The notes beneath the pieces were generated by a model, which worked only from the letters and a program-made list of their open reading frames with translations, did not search any database and was not told the origin of the DNA. Of a stretch of DNA of 64,000 nt, positions 1 through 11,309 are shown one piece after another. Position 1 is the stretch's first letter; each line of letters begins with the position of its first letter. The translations under genes and the position numbers were made by a program. The DNA is from Nicotiana tabacum (lineage: Eukaryota; Streptophyta; Magnoliopsida; Solanales; Solanaceae), in assembly GCF_000715075.1 (NCBI RefSeq), contig NC_134081.1, forward strand, positions 106,194,108 to 106,258,107, written 5' to 3'.

Positions 1-1
1 T

Positions 2-1603
2 CTTGGCTCTCAAGATGTATGGAAAATTATATACAGAGGGTATGCAAAACCCGATAATGAGAAAACTCTGCCTCAAAATGAAAATGAGATCTTGGCAAAG
101 ACGAGGAAGAAGGATCAACAAGCCCTCACGCTCATCCACCAATGTTTGGATGATGCTATGTTTGAGAAGGTGGAAGATGCTACCACCTCAAAGGAAGCTT
201 GGGGGATTTTACAAAATTTTCTTCAAGGAGTTGACAAGGTGAGGAAGGTAAAACTTCAAACCCTAAGGGCTGATTTTGAAGTTTTAAAAATGAAAGAATT
301 CGAATGCATTTCGGATTATTGTTCAAAAGTGAAGGCTATTGTAAATCAACTAAGAAGATATGGGGAGGACATAGAAGATGTCCGTGTGGTAGAAAAGATC
401 CTTTGTACTTTAACACCTAAATTTGATTTTGTGGTGTGTGCTATTGAAAAGTCTAAAGATTTAGACTCTATGATGGTAGAGCACTTGGAGGGCTCTTTAC
501 ATGCACACAAAGAAAAGATCAAAATGAGACAAGAAGTGCCATTGGAGCAACTTCTTAAAACTCAAGCATCCTTTAAGGATTATGAAGGTGAAAAGAGCTA
601 TCGATGGAATGGATGGGGACGAGGCCGTGGCAGTCATGGAAGAGAAAGAAGTAACGGTAACAACTTCAATAATAAAGTTAAAATCCACCAGACATTCAGA
701 GGTTGTGGTCGTGGACATAGAGGAGGAAAAGGACGTGGCTACTACCAAGAAAATAATGGACAAAGGTATGACAAATCAAAAATTAAGTATTATAATTGTC
801 ATAAATTTGGCCATTACTCTTGGGAATATCGTAGCAATGTTGAGGAAAAAGCTAACATTGTTGACAACAAGAAAGAAGAATATGAGTCAACGTTGTTGAT
901 GACACTCAAGGAAGAAGACAAGGATGATTGTAACTCATGGTATTTGGACAATGGAGCAAGCAATCATATGTGTGGAAGCAAGGAGAAATTTGTGCAGATC
1001 AATAACACGGTGAGAGGTAATGTGTCCTTTGGAGATGCCTCAAAGATTCAAATCGAAGGGATATGTACGATTCTGATCTCATGTAAAGATGATAGTCACA
1101 AGCTAATTCAAGATGTTTATTATGTGCCAAAATTTAAAAGTAATATTTTGAGTTTGGGTCAACTTCTTGAAAAGGAATATGACATCCATATGAAAAATAT
1201 GCATCTTTGGCTTAGAGATTCAGGTGAAATTCTAATTGCTAAAGTGCATATGAAAAAAAAATAGATTATTTTCTCTGAATCTAAAAACAATTGATGCAAA
1301 GTGTTTGAAGGCCAATGTGCAAGATGAATCATGGTGTTGGCACAAGCGATTTGGGTACTTGTATTTTGAAGCGCTCAAATCAATGGGAGAAAAGAACATG
1401 GTGCATGGGATACCATCAATCAACCACCATCCCAATCAATTGTGTGAAGCTTGTCTTCTTGGAAAACATGCAAGGAGGAGTTTTCCAAAGGAGTGTATGT
1501 CAAGATCAACCAAACCGCTCCAGCTTGTTCACACTGATGTGTGTGGGCCAATCAATACACTTTCCTTTGGTAAAAGTAAATACTTTCTACTCTTCATTGA
1601 TGA
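2..1603 (+). pseudogene. copia gag-protease-integrase, N-terminal part
   Basis: The frame is open from base 2 to a stop at 1262. It covers a UBN2-type copia gag (about 2-520), a basic Gly/Arg-rich segment, a CCHC zinc knuckle at about 786-832, and the protease with active site DNGA at 947-958. The knuckle reads YYNCHKFGHYSWEY, so its first and last cysteines have become tyrosine. A frameshift in an A-run (about 1252-1261) separates this from the integrase HHCC domain in another frame (about 1305-1500, with WHKRFGY and CEACLLGK) and the first catalytic Asp in HTDVCGP. The frame breaks at 1604-1608, where LARD-A inserted. The polyprotein would form the particle, process itself and integrate cDNA, but this copy cannot. 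Confidence 0.88.
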
Positions 1604-2675
1604 CTTTATGTCACGACCCAGGCCGATGGACCGCGACGGGCACCCGGTACCTTACTCAACCGAATACCAACATAATGTATCTCTTCGTATCATACTATTA
1701 TAGATAACTGAGCCGGAGAGGTTGCCGTGAGATAAGTTGAATACAACATAAAATACCAACTTATACATAAGACATACGAGCCTAAAAGACCAATGTGATC
1801 CATTATATACTTAAAACATAGGCCGACAAGGCCGTACAAGTATCCGTATACATGACATCTGTTTACAAGCCTCTAAGAATACATAATTGTCATAAAGGTC
1901 GGGACAGAGCCCCGCCATACCAAACAATATACGTCTAAATCATACTGACCAAACAAGCAACTCCGAAGAAAATTGAGCGCACCAACATCTTTCGCGGAGC
2001 TGATAACCTATTTGGAGGACTCTCGACCTGTCTATCGGGACCTGCGGGCATGAAACGCAGCGTCCCCAGACAAAGGGACTTCAGTACAAATAATGTACCG
2101 AGTATGTAAGGGATGAAAATCAGTAAACAATAGACATGAGAAAAACATGGAGTAAAAGACTCGACATGTATGTCTGAATAGCTCTGTGAAACATTTAATA
2201 CTTGTAATGTCATGCATATGCGTATAAATGTCATACCATGCATGTGTATATGCGTTCATAACATCATCAAGCCTCTGAGGGCATCTCATTATATCATCTC
2301 GGCCACTGAGGGCAAATATCAACGTATACCAACTGATCAGGTGGTGATGCGTATATAACGCCATAAACTTTTCCCATATCCCATATACATATAATATACG
2401 CGTATATAACGCCATCTGGTCATGGGTCAATATTACGTTAATAAGATTTCTCGTAATGTCATAAAAATCAATATGCCTTTCGGATAAACTTTATCAATTA
2501 CGTATTTTTCTGAGACCCATGAATAGAAGATATAATAATAATTCACATGGGGAATCAAGAATATAGACACCCCTAGTATTTCTATGAATAGAGTCATTTA
2601 TGAAAGTTGCGTATTTTGCTCGTTTCATTTATATTATTTGGAGCATGCCAAAAAGAAAGAAGGGATAGCCTTAAC

Positions 2676-3095
2676 TAGGGCTGGCAAGTGGGCCGGTCCC
2701 GGGACTAAACAGGCCAAGTGAGCTGGTCCAAACGGTCCCGGGCCGGTCCCAAATTAAAGGGGCCAAATGGGCCCGGGCCTAAACGAAATTTTTGTATGGA
2801 CCGGCCCGGGACCGGGACTGTTTGGTCCCGGGCTAAACGGCCCCGGCCCGCGGGCTAAACGGGCTAAGTGGGCTGAGTGGGCCCAACATATATATTTTAA
2901 AAAAAAAATTAAATAGATATTAGTGACAAAATGATGTTAAAAAAAATATCTACGGCAATGCTTTGTAAATTTTATTATATAATTGTGACCTAAATTTTAT
3001 TTAACATCCTAAACTTTAATATTCAATATTTAATATCGATGTATATATAGTATATAAGATGTATATAAGATGTATATATAGTATATCGATATAAG

Positions 3096-3156
<61 letters not shown>

Positions 3157-3738
3157 CTATATTCGATAAGCTATATATACATCTTATATACTATATATAA
3201 GATGTATATATAGTATAGTATATATATTAAATGTATATATAGTATATATATATAAGCTATATTCGATAAGCTATATATACATCTTATATACTACATATAA
3301 GATGTATATATAGTATAGTATAGTATAGTATAGTATAGAATATATATTAAATGTATAATATATATATATAAGTTAAATATTTTGTAAGAAAAAATGAAAG
3401 AATGATAGGGTATTTATAGTTGAAAATAGGGAAAAAGTATAATTATAAAAAGTTTGGGATTAAAACAAAGTTGGGAGGGAGGGTTAAATGGCTATTTTAT
3501 AAATAGCCAACGACTATATTTTATTAAAAAAAAAAACCGTTGGGACCGTTTGGCCCGCTAAGGGACCGGGCCGGTCCCGGGCCCTGGCGGGCTAAACGGT
3601 CCCGGGCCTGACAGGCCCAAATCATAGGACCGGCCCAAGCCCGCTAAAACCGGGCCAAACGGTCCTGGCCCGTTTAGCCTGTTTGGCCCGCGGTCCCGGG
3701 CCGGTCCCGGGCCTGGACCGACCCACTTGCCACCCTTA
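2676..3738. mobile_element. non-autonomous hAT transposon
   Basis: The termini TAGGGCTGGCAAGTGGGCC and (inverted) TAAGGGTGGCAAGTGGGTC form a terminal inverted repeat. The flanking 8-bp duplication GCCTTAAC (2668-2675 and 3739-3746) is exact. The empty site is preserved in the other LARD-A LTR near 20370, where GCCTTAAC is followed directly by ATACCTGAGCC. The ends are very GC-rich, built from repeated GGCCCGGGCCGGTCCC-like words that can fold back on each other, and the middle is AT-rich with a TA run. No transposase is encoded. Ends, TSD length and empty site together make hAT a firm call. Confidence 0.92.
3103..3152. repeat. (TA)n microsatellite inside the hAT element
   Basis: An uninterrupted TA dinucleotide run of about 50 bases. 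It is followed by imperfect repeats of TATAGTATATAAGATGTATA words up to about 3370. Confidence 0.95.
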
Positions 3739-4683
3739 GCCTTAACATACCTGAGCCAATTCTCTTGACAATCCCTTTAACACACGTCTTGTGCGAAAAC
3801 ACATGACGGCGGATTGATGTAGGGAAAAATCTGTATGATATTCTTGAGAAAGATTGTACCGTGCTCTCTTAGAATTGCAAATCCCGTTGCTATTACACAG
3901 TCTAACTTCATACTAATTCCTTTGTTGAAGATCCGATTCTTGGAGATTTTGATGCAAGCATCTCCATTTTGTGTGAATTAGATCACTATCTTTTATGGAT
4001 TTTCTTGTTGAAACTCATCCACCACTTAAAAGATATAAGTATCTACATTTTGTGACTTATAGAAGTCTTTATGTCTTGGTGGTGTGGGCCCCACTTTGAT
4101 AAGTATGACTAGGCCAAACAATGTCCAACTTATGCCACCTTTTAACCTAATTTAAGAGTCATATTTTAGGTCTTTTATCCAACTCATGGGCTTCCACGTT
4201 GGTGGCCCTTAATCTTATCCAAATAATTCACCCCTTTTCCTTAATTAAATTATTAATCCCTCACTAATTCAATAATTAATTAATTACCCACATAATTAAG
4301 AATTATCTCAAATTACTTATAATACTACTCACTTTTAACACACCTTATACACCTTACTATCATGGCCATATGGTACCTTGTATGGTACTAGTCCATAAAT
4401 ACCGGGTAGTTTAGCTCGGGCCGTATTTTATCCTAAAATGTCAAACTTCGACGAAACTCATTTCCTTCGATTCGCTTACCCTCTCACCTTCACGAATTTA
4501 CTTATCACTTGTTTGAAATAACATAATGCTTATAATCTCAGAATAATCCCATTCATGAACTTACGTCGATTAACTTACGACGAAACATTAACGTACGAAA
4601 ATGCGGGATGTAATATCTTATTTCCGAGCTTTCATCAATTTACTTATGGCATACTTTTACGTACGAAAATATGGGGTGTAACA

Positions 4684-4700
4684 TCATTCCCCCTTTTGGA
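4684..4700 (-). other. polypurine tract of LARD-A
   Basis: The minus strand reads CCAAAAGGGGGAATGA directly before the LTR start TGTTACACCCC. A purine run touching the 3' LTR is the plus-strand DNA primer of LTR retrotransposons. Just upstream on the same strand is GCGAGGACGAATGTTCC, a phrase I recognise from the 3' ends of Solanaceae gypsy elements. Confidence 0.8.
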
Positions 4701-7700
4701 ACATTCGTCCTCGCATGTTGACTGATGCACTTATCATTTTCATAACTTATGTCTTCTGAATACTTTAGTACTCTCCTTGCCATCTAGGAAACTGTTATGT
4801 GAATAATCCCAAAGTCCAGGGCATCCCCCCTTTAGACCTCTTTCTCATACCACAACTTGTGGTCGGAATTCTTCCAATCTCGTAACTGTTGTTACCTTCT
4901 ATCATGCAGCTTTTACAACTCTGACTTTGTAAGTGCGCCTATGCGACTCTTCTCTCCTTTTCCCTCCGGCTTTTAGCCAATCTCTAGGCCTCACTTTGTA
5001 AACATATACATAGCTTGATAAGATGTCCCTCTGGGCATCTATAAGTATACTGAAGTTCTCTGCTCGGTACTTTGTTGAACTTACGAATATTGCTATATCT
5101 TATTTCATAGACCCGGTTATCTATTCGTATGACTTTACTGCATCTAGGTAGGTCATACTATACCATAACTCTTAATTCGATTTATCATTACTGAGGTCTG
5201 CTACCAAACTCCAGGTTACTTTCGTTGCTTATCCCATATGTATAAATCTAAGTCCTTTAATGCTTCCTCATTACTGTTCATCTTAAAAATGACGGCCTAA
5301 ACTTATCTCATACTTTGTGACTTTTGTCCATCCATTGTTGATTCAACTCAATATTGATCTACAATATACCACGGATAACTTAAAACTTCTTACGTAATAC
5401 CTTGCCACTAGGGATTACGTTGCATCGAGGAATATTTGAAGTGATTTTCCTGATCCACTTAGCGGCGATACTATACTTAAATAACCGTATTTTGTAGCAT
5501 CCCAATGTGATTCACTTACGTGGGTATTTTAATCCCGTACAATTCATGAAATCCTCTTCAAATCATTACTCAATCGAATGCCCAATCGTCATCCTTTATC
5601 TATCACAATTATACCCTCATTGCACTATCAGGGCGGCATTCCATCTCTTCTAAATGCCATCAGTCTTAGACTTCTTTGAGTTCATTCAGGCTATACTGAG
5701 CTTTCTATAACTTATAGAAACCATCAGCTCTCTTGTTTTCATGGGCTTAATCCCGATGACTTATCCATTCTCGTCACCTTCTCACTCGCCCTTTCTTATC
5801 CTTACTCCTGTCTTCCTAAAACCTTGTCACTTTGCCATACTTTCCTTAAAATCTTGCATCACATCTTTTATTTCTTTTACGACCTTCCTTCCACATAGGT
5901 ATAATTTACATCCACAACTTGAAGCTCTATTATAATACTTGCACCTCTAGTGCATACACAATCTAGTGGGAGCTTCATACTGACTTCTTATGAGTATGGT
6001 ACTCTTCTAACTGGCTTTCTCGTAGAGCCATTATAGAATATGGTTGTTGTACTATCTCTCTTGTACCTCTGATATTAAGAGTGACTCTGTTATGTTCTCA
6101 ATCATGGTTTCTATAAGTTTCTAGGTCCAATAATCAGACTCCTGATTTACTTCGTTGATGTAACTTTTTAGTTTCCTCTTCTTTCTGATCAACCTTTATG
6201 TAGGCTTAAGCTATCTTCCGATCTGCGGCTCATGGTGTTAGTTATTACTTTAGCCTTTCATAGACGCTATGGAATATTCGTGATACCATCATCTAATAAT
6301 TCAATGACATGGACTCAATTCTTTCTTCTAACTTATACCAGAGTCTTCTACAACTGTATGATTGTCAATATACATGCTGCATGGATAATACTCTGAAATC
6401 TTGAGTGCATTCATAACGTAACTAACTCTGTATCATTGATCGAATAATCCCTTTCGTTCCATCTTAGCTTTCTTTAAACGTAAGCAATTACTTTTCCTAG
6501 TCTTTCTTCCTCCTTGTTGTGTGCATACTTAGCTTATCATAGTTCCCATGCATGTCGGGATTTTGTGCAATTCATATGGTCTCGAATATTACTTTTGGTT
6601 TCATTTCCCGCTCATTAGCCACGCTAGGTGCCACTTCCTTTGGTCACTGTGCTTAGGTTGAAGCCTTCTTCTTTATTTCCTCAGCTAGTCTTTCGATGTA
6701 GTATTTAGGGAAACCTTTTGGATCTTATAAAGTTACAAGCTTATCACATCGTATACTTGACAGAATTTTTTGATGTTCTTCCCCGTCTATAATTATCCGT
6801 AGTTACTTATTTCCACGCCCTTGTGCTTGTAGGGTTGCTTCTGAACTAATATTTTGACTGTCTTCCCAGTGGCATTCTCTTTCATTTACCTTTAACTACC
6901 CCAACTCCTATCTGAATATATCTCAAGGATCACGATGTCATATCTGCGAGACTGAATTCCCCATGTTGGGGTTCATTATATTTGTCTTGCACAATCTGTT
7001 GATTTGTCTGTTTCCTCTTGTTTAGCCATAACTAGGCTCTTCCTGAATCAACTACTAACTACTCGTTGGCCCATTCTCATATCAATATTCCGCGTAATCT
7101 TTCTTAGGTTATTTACTTTGTCTTAACTTACATCTCACACTGGTTCCTTATCTATCAATAACATCTCGGGTAGGAACCCTTACTTCCTCTTCTTGACGTC
7201 GTGCTTGCATAATGTTCTGGAATCATAGCATATCTGTAGGATTTGAATGAGTGCAATCTCATCCCTTTCTCATTTTTATCGCATTCTTCCTTTACCATTC
7301 CATAGTTACTAGAACCACTTAATTCTGACTTAATGCCACATCACACCATATTCCCCCCTTTAGGGGAGTACTAAAATTTAGTGCTACGATGATATACGTA
7401 TAAATGTTTTACCTCTTCATCTTTGGCGTCTTTTCACATCATTGATCACCTTTACTCGCCTTGCGGCAATCCTTTTGTACCAAGGATAACAAAATTCCTT
7501 ACTCGCGAGGGTGACACTTAGTATAACTGGCACATACATTCCCTTAAGCTTAACTTTGCTCACATTGCTTGCTTTAGGGAAGCGTCTTCCTGAATGACCA
7601 TTCTCTGAATTTCTCATGAATCTTCTTCTGTTGTCCACTCTATTATCGCCAGAACAAAATCTAAAATTCTCATGATGCCGACTACTATCCAATCACTCAG

Positions 7701-8366
7701 TCCCTAATTCATGTTTAGTTTATCTTGTTCACCAGCTCACACTGTTCCTATTATTCTGGGGTCTAACTTTCCTTCCGGTAGTCGCGTTGGAGTCACGAAC
7801 TTATTTCTCAAAATGAGGATATGACTTTATGGCCTATACTCTTTTGTTGTCTCAGGGCCTGTCACCTCTCGTCTTTTCCTTCACTTGACTATAGACTCTG
7901 TAATACTGTCATCGTTTTGATCTACCGTTGTCATCCATGTATCATATCTTACTCATAATGCTTCATTAACTCTCTTATTATTTCCCTGCCAACATCTTTG
8001 TCCATCATTTTATTCTAAAAACTCGAACAAGGCATTATTTTGTTTTTTAGCTCCCCTTGCTCCATCTACTGGCTCTTCGGGTTGCCTAACATTTTTTCAC
8101 TACTAGGGACGGGAGCCACACTAAGGTAATATTTATCCTTTCAAGGCTTCCAGTGCCTATCTTTGTAGTGCTCTTATTTAGCTGCACTATTTTGGAGTGC
8201 ACTATCTCGGTGTCTCACAAGGAGATCTATTAGCACATTTGCACTACCCTTTGGAAATGTTAACTAACGCAAACAATCCATCCACCATTCTGGGTTACTC
8301 TAACTGTAGCTGGATACTGATATCCCGTCCTTCTCTTAAATCATATCTGTTAGCTCCCTTTTCATC
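4684..8366 (-). other. LARD-A internal region, main part, non-coding
   Basis: About 3.7 kb with no frame showing retroelement motifs on either strand. Short open frames occur (for example 7417-7692 on the minus strand and 5741-5935 on the plus strand), but their translations resemble no domain I know. The plus strand is C/T-rich and A/T-rich with scattered stops. The stretch ends where the truncated LTR of LARD-B begins at 8367. Confidence 0.7.
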
Positions 8367-11294
8367 TTGGGTTGAAATCGGAACACTTAGTTCCTTAAGT
8401 TGGCTTTAAAAGGCCAAGTTTGACTTTGGTCAATATTTTGAGCAAACGGACTCAGATCAGTATTTTGACAGTTTTGGTAGGTCCGTATCATGATTTGAGA
8501 CTTGGGAGTATGCCCAGAATCAAATTCCGAGGTCCTTAGCCCGAGATATGAAATTTTGATGAAACAATTAAAAAATTTAAGTTCAAATAGTGACCGGATG
8601 TCGAATTATGTGCAAACGATCCCGGAATAGAATTTTTATGATTCCAACAGCTCCGTATGGTGATTGTGGATTTAGGAGCGTGATCAGAATTTTATTTGGA
8701 AGTCCGTAGTGAAATTAGGCTTGAAATGGCTAAAACAAGAATTTAAATTTGGAAGTTTGACCGGGGAGTTGACTTTTTGATACCGGAGTCGGAATACAGT
8801 TCCAAAATTTTTCATAGCTCCGTTATATCATTTATGACTTGTGTGCAAAATTTGAGATCAATCCGAGTTGATTTGGTAGGAATCGGACGAGCAAAAGTCT
8901 TTTTAGAAGTTTTTGAATTCATAAGTTAATTCATGCGTTTTGGCATCCGATTCTTGGTTTTTGATGTTATTTCCGGCTTTTGATCACTCAAGCGAGTTTG
9001 TATGAGGTTATTATAATTGTGTGGATAGTTGGTGTGGAGCCCCGAGGGCTCGGGTGAGTTTCGGACGTTCAGAAGGAATGGAAATACATCAGTTTTCTGG
9101 TGTTTCTTGGCAGCAGTTGCAGGTCTCGCAAATGCAAGAAATTGTTCGCAAATGCGAACCTCGCATTTGCGAGAAGGTCTTTGCAATTGTGAAGAAGCCC
9201 GACCTAGGCAGTGTTCGCATTTGCGACACATTTGACGCATTTACGATCCCAACAGAGTTCACATTTGCGACTCTTTGGTCGCATTTGCGACCCTAGCAGT
9301 TGAAGGCCAAACTTCGCATTTGCGAGAGTTGTGTCACATTTGCGACCCTCGTATTTGCGAACCTGGTGTTGCAAATGCGATATCAGAGGCCTGTGCCCAG
9401 CTCATTTAATGCGCGACTTAGGCCATTTATCTCACTTTTCTTTCATCTCTTGGGCGATTCTTGGAGCTTTTGGAAGAGGGTTTTCACCTAGCACTTTGAG
9501 GTAAGTAATTCCTACATAACATGAGTTAAATACATAGAATATAAGTAGATTATAACTAGTAAATCCTAGAAATCAAAGATTTAGATGAAAAATCTAGATT
9601 TTTATAAAAATGAGATTTTAACCACGTAAATAGTTATGAATTGGGTAGAAATTATATATTTAAGTTTTTGATATTATGGGTAACGTTTTCATCCGAAGAT
9701 TTCCAGAATCCGAGCACGTGGGCCCGGATTGAATTTTAGAAATTTTACCATTTTGGATAAGGTAATTTATTTAATAGATAAATTTCGAATCATTGAGCAT
9801 GTATTAATTATTTTGTATAATATTTGGATAGCTTCGGATTTTTCGGCACCAAATTATGCATTTAACACAACATGGTAATCGAAAAGTGGACTTTGAGACG
9901 AGGTAAGTCTCTTGTCTAATCTTGTGAGGGGGAAATTACCCCATAGGGATTAAATTGAATAATTGTTGCTAATTGCGGGGGCTACGTATGCACGAGGTGA
10001 CGAGAGTCCATGCATAGCTACTATTAATGCTAAAGTCCGGGTAGTTTAGGGCTCAAAGCATGAATTACTTGTGTAAATTATATTATTTATTTAATTAATA
10101 TTAATTGATATATATATGAATATATTGTGAATTGTTAGATAAAGATATTAAAGGATGAAAATCTCATATGCTTAATTTTCTGTTTAAATTAATTAATTGT
10201 TAAAAAAAATTGTTCTTCCTCTCGAATTTATCTTATAATAAACACACTCTCATTCCCGGAGGTACATAAGAAAAATGTCCTCCTTTCTTGTGGAACGGGC
10301 CGGACTCCTCGGCAGGATAGATCCATCTATGGATCGTGCCGCATGTCCCTCGGCAGTATACACGACACTCTGGATTGGGCCGTACGTCCTCGGCAGAAAT
10401 CGTGCTTAATAATAATAATCACACGATACCTTAATAGTTTATTGCAGCTTGTGAAGCTAATTGATAAATTAGAAATCTTTGGAATTTGATGAATTATTAT
10501 TCCTGTTTGTTAAAGAATTATTGTTATTCCTGTAAATGAGACTAATTGATAAATTAAAAATTTATTGAAATTGAATTGCAGCTTGTAAAGCTATTTGATA
10601 AATTGGAAGTTTTATTAGAATTGAATGATTTAATTAATAGATTGGAAATTGTTGCATTTGAAGGATTTTTATTATTTCTGCTAATTGAATAAAATTATTG
10701 TTAACTCTGTGAATCATGCTGATTTGAATAATTATAATTTATTCCAATTATTATTATTGACCCATAGTGAGTGTCAAAGTCGGCTATCTCGTCTCTACCA
10801 CTTCGAGATTAGGCTTGATACTTACTGGGTACACGTTATTTTCGTACTCATACTGCACTTGCTGCATATTTTATTGTACAGGTACATATATGTATAGTGT
10901 CCTTGTGGGTGCAGATGTGTGGTTAATAATTATGGGAACATAGGTGAGCTGCATTCTATATGACGATCCGCAGCTAACAGAGTCTCCTTCAGAGTTATTA
11001 TATTTTCCTGTCTAATTTGTATTCTGGACAGATGCTGTATTTTATTTTTAATTCTCTAGTAAATGCTCATGCACTTGTGACACCGGGTTTTGAGAATGGT
11101 TGTGAATTATTTAGAAATTTAGTTGCTAAAAATATTTATCATTTGCTCTATGAGTTTTATCTTTACAATTTCTTTGAAGAAATTTTTATTTCTAAAATAC
11201 TAAAATGGGTAATTAAGTTAATTGATTATGGTTGGCTTGCCTGACAGTGATGTCCGGCGCCATCACGACCTTTTTTGGATTTTGGGTCGTGACA
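8367..11294 (+). repeat. LARD-B 5' LTR, truncated at its left end
   Basis: Nearly collinear with 16143-19011, starting at TTGGGTTGAAATCGG and ending TTTTGGGTCGTGACA. It lacks the first part (TAACGACCC onward) seen in the 3' LTR. It contains a cluster of CGCATTTGCGA words (9125-9380), and GAGGTAAGTAATT at 9499-9511 resembles a splice donor. Substitutions and small indels between the two LTRs suggest an insertion that is not recent. Confidence 0.85.
9125..9380. repeat. cluster of TTCGCATTTGCGA-type inverted-repeat words in LTR
   Basis: About nine copies of CGCAAATGCG or CGCATTTGCG, each an inverted repeat with CGCA/TGCG arms, spaced about 15-45 bases apart. Open frames crossing it (for example 9021-9296) translate into repeated RICE/RKCE-like peptides and are by-products of the DNA words, not proteins. 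The cluster lies between GAGCCCCGAGGGCTCGGGTGAG and the donor-like GAGGTAAGT. Confidence 0.85.
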
Positions 11295-11297
11295 ATA

Positions 11298-11309
11298 TGG
11301 TATCAGAGC
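11298..11309 (+). other. primer binding site of LARD-B (tRNA-Met type)
   Basis: TGGTATCAGAGC lies three bases after the LTR end GGGTCGTGACA. This is the usual plant initiator tRNA-Met primer site and fixes the element's orientation as plus. Confidence 0.9.

Larger units (their letters stand above)
1609..4683 (-). repeat. LARD-A 3' LTR, carrying a hAT element
   Basis: It matches 19449-21313 along its length. Read on the minus strand it begins TGTTACACCCC and ends GGGTCGTGACA. It contains a 1063-bp hAT element (2676-3738) absent from its partner. It keeps about 175 bp (roughly 1853-2028) that the partner lacks, where the partner joins GTATAC directly to TCGTCTATC. The polypurine tract adjoins at 4684, which identifies this as the 3' LTR. 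Confidence 0.88.

Noticed and set aside
5741..5935. Plus-strand 64-codon hydrophobic frame in the LARD-A interior
   Set aside because: No upstream signals, no similarity to known domains, and it lies antisense inside a non-coding element.
9021..9491. Open frames encoding repeated RICE/RKCE peptides in the LARD-B LTRs (also 16795-17222, both strands)
   Set aside because: They arise because the CGCATTTGCG words are read repeatedly in frame. They lie inside LTRs, differ between the two LTR copies and match no domain.
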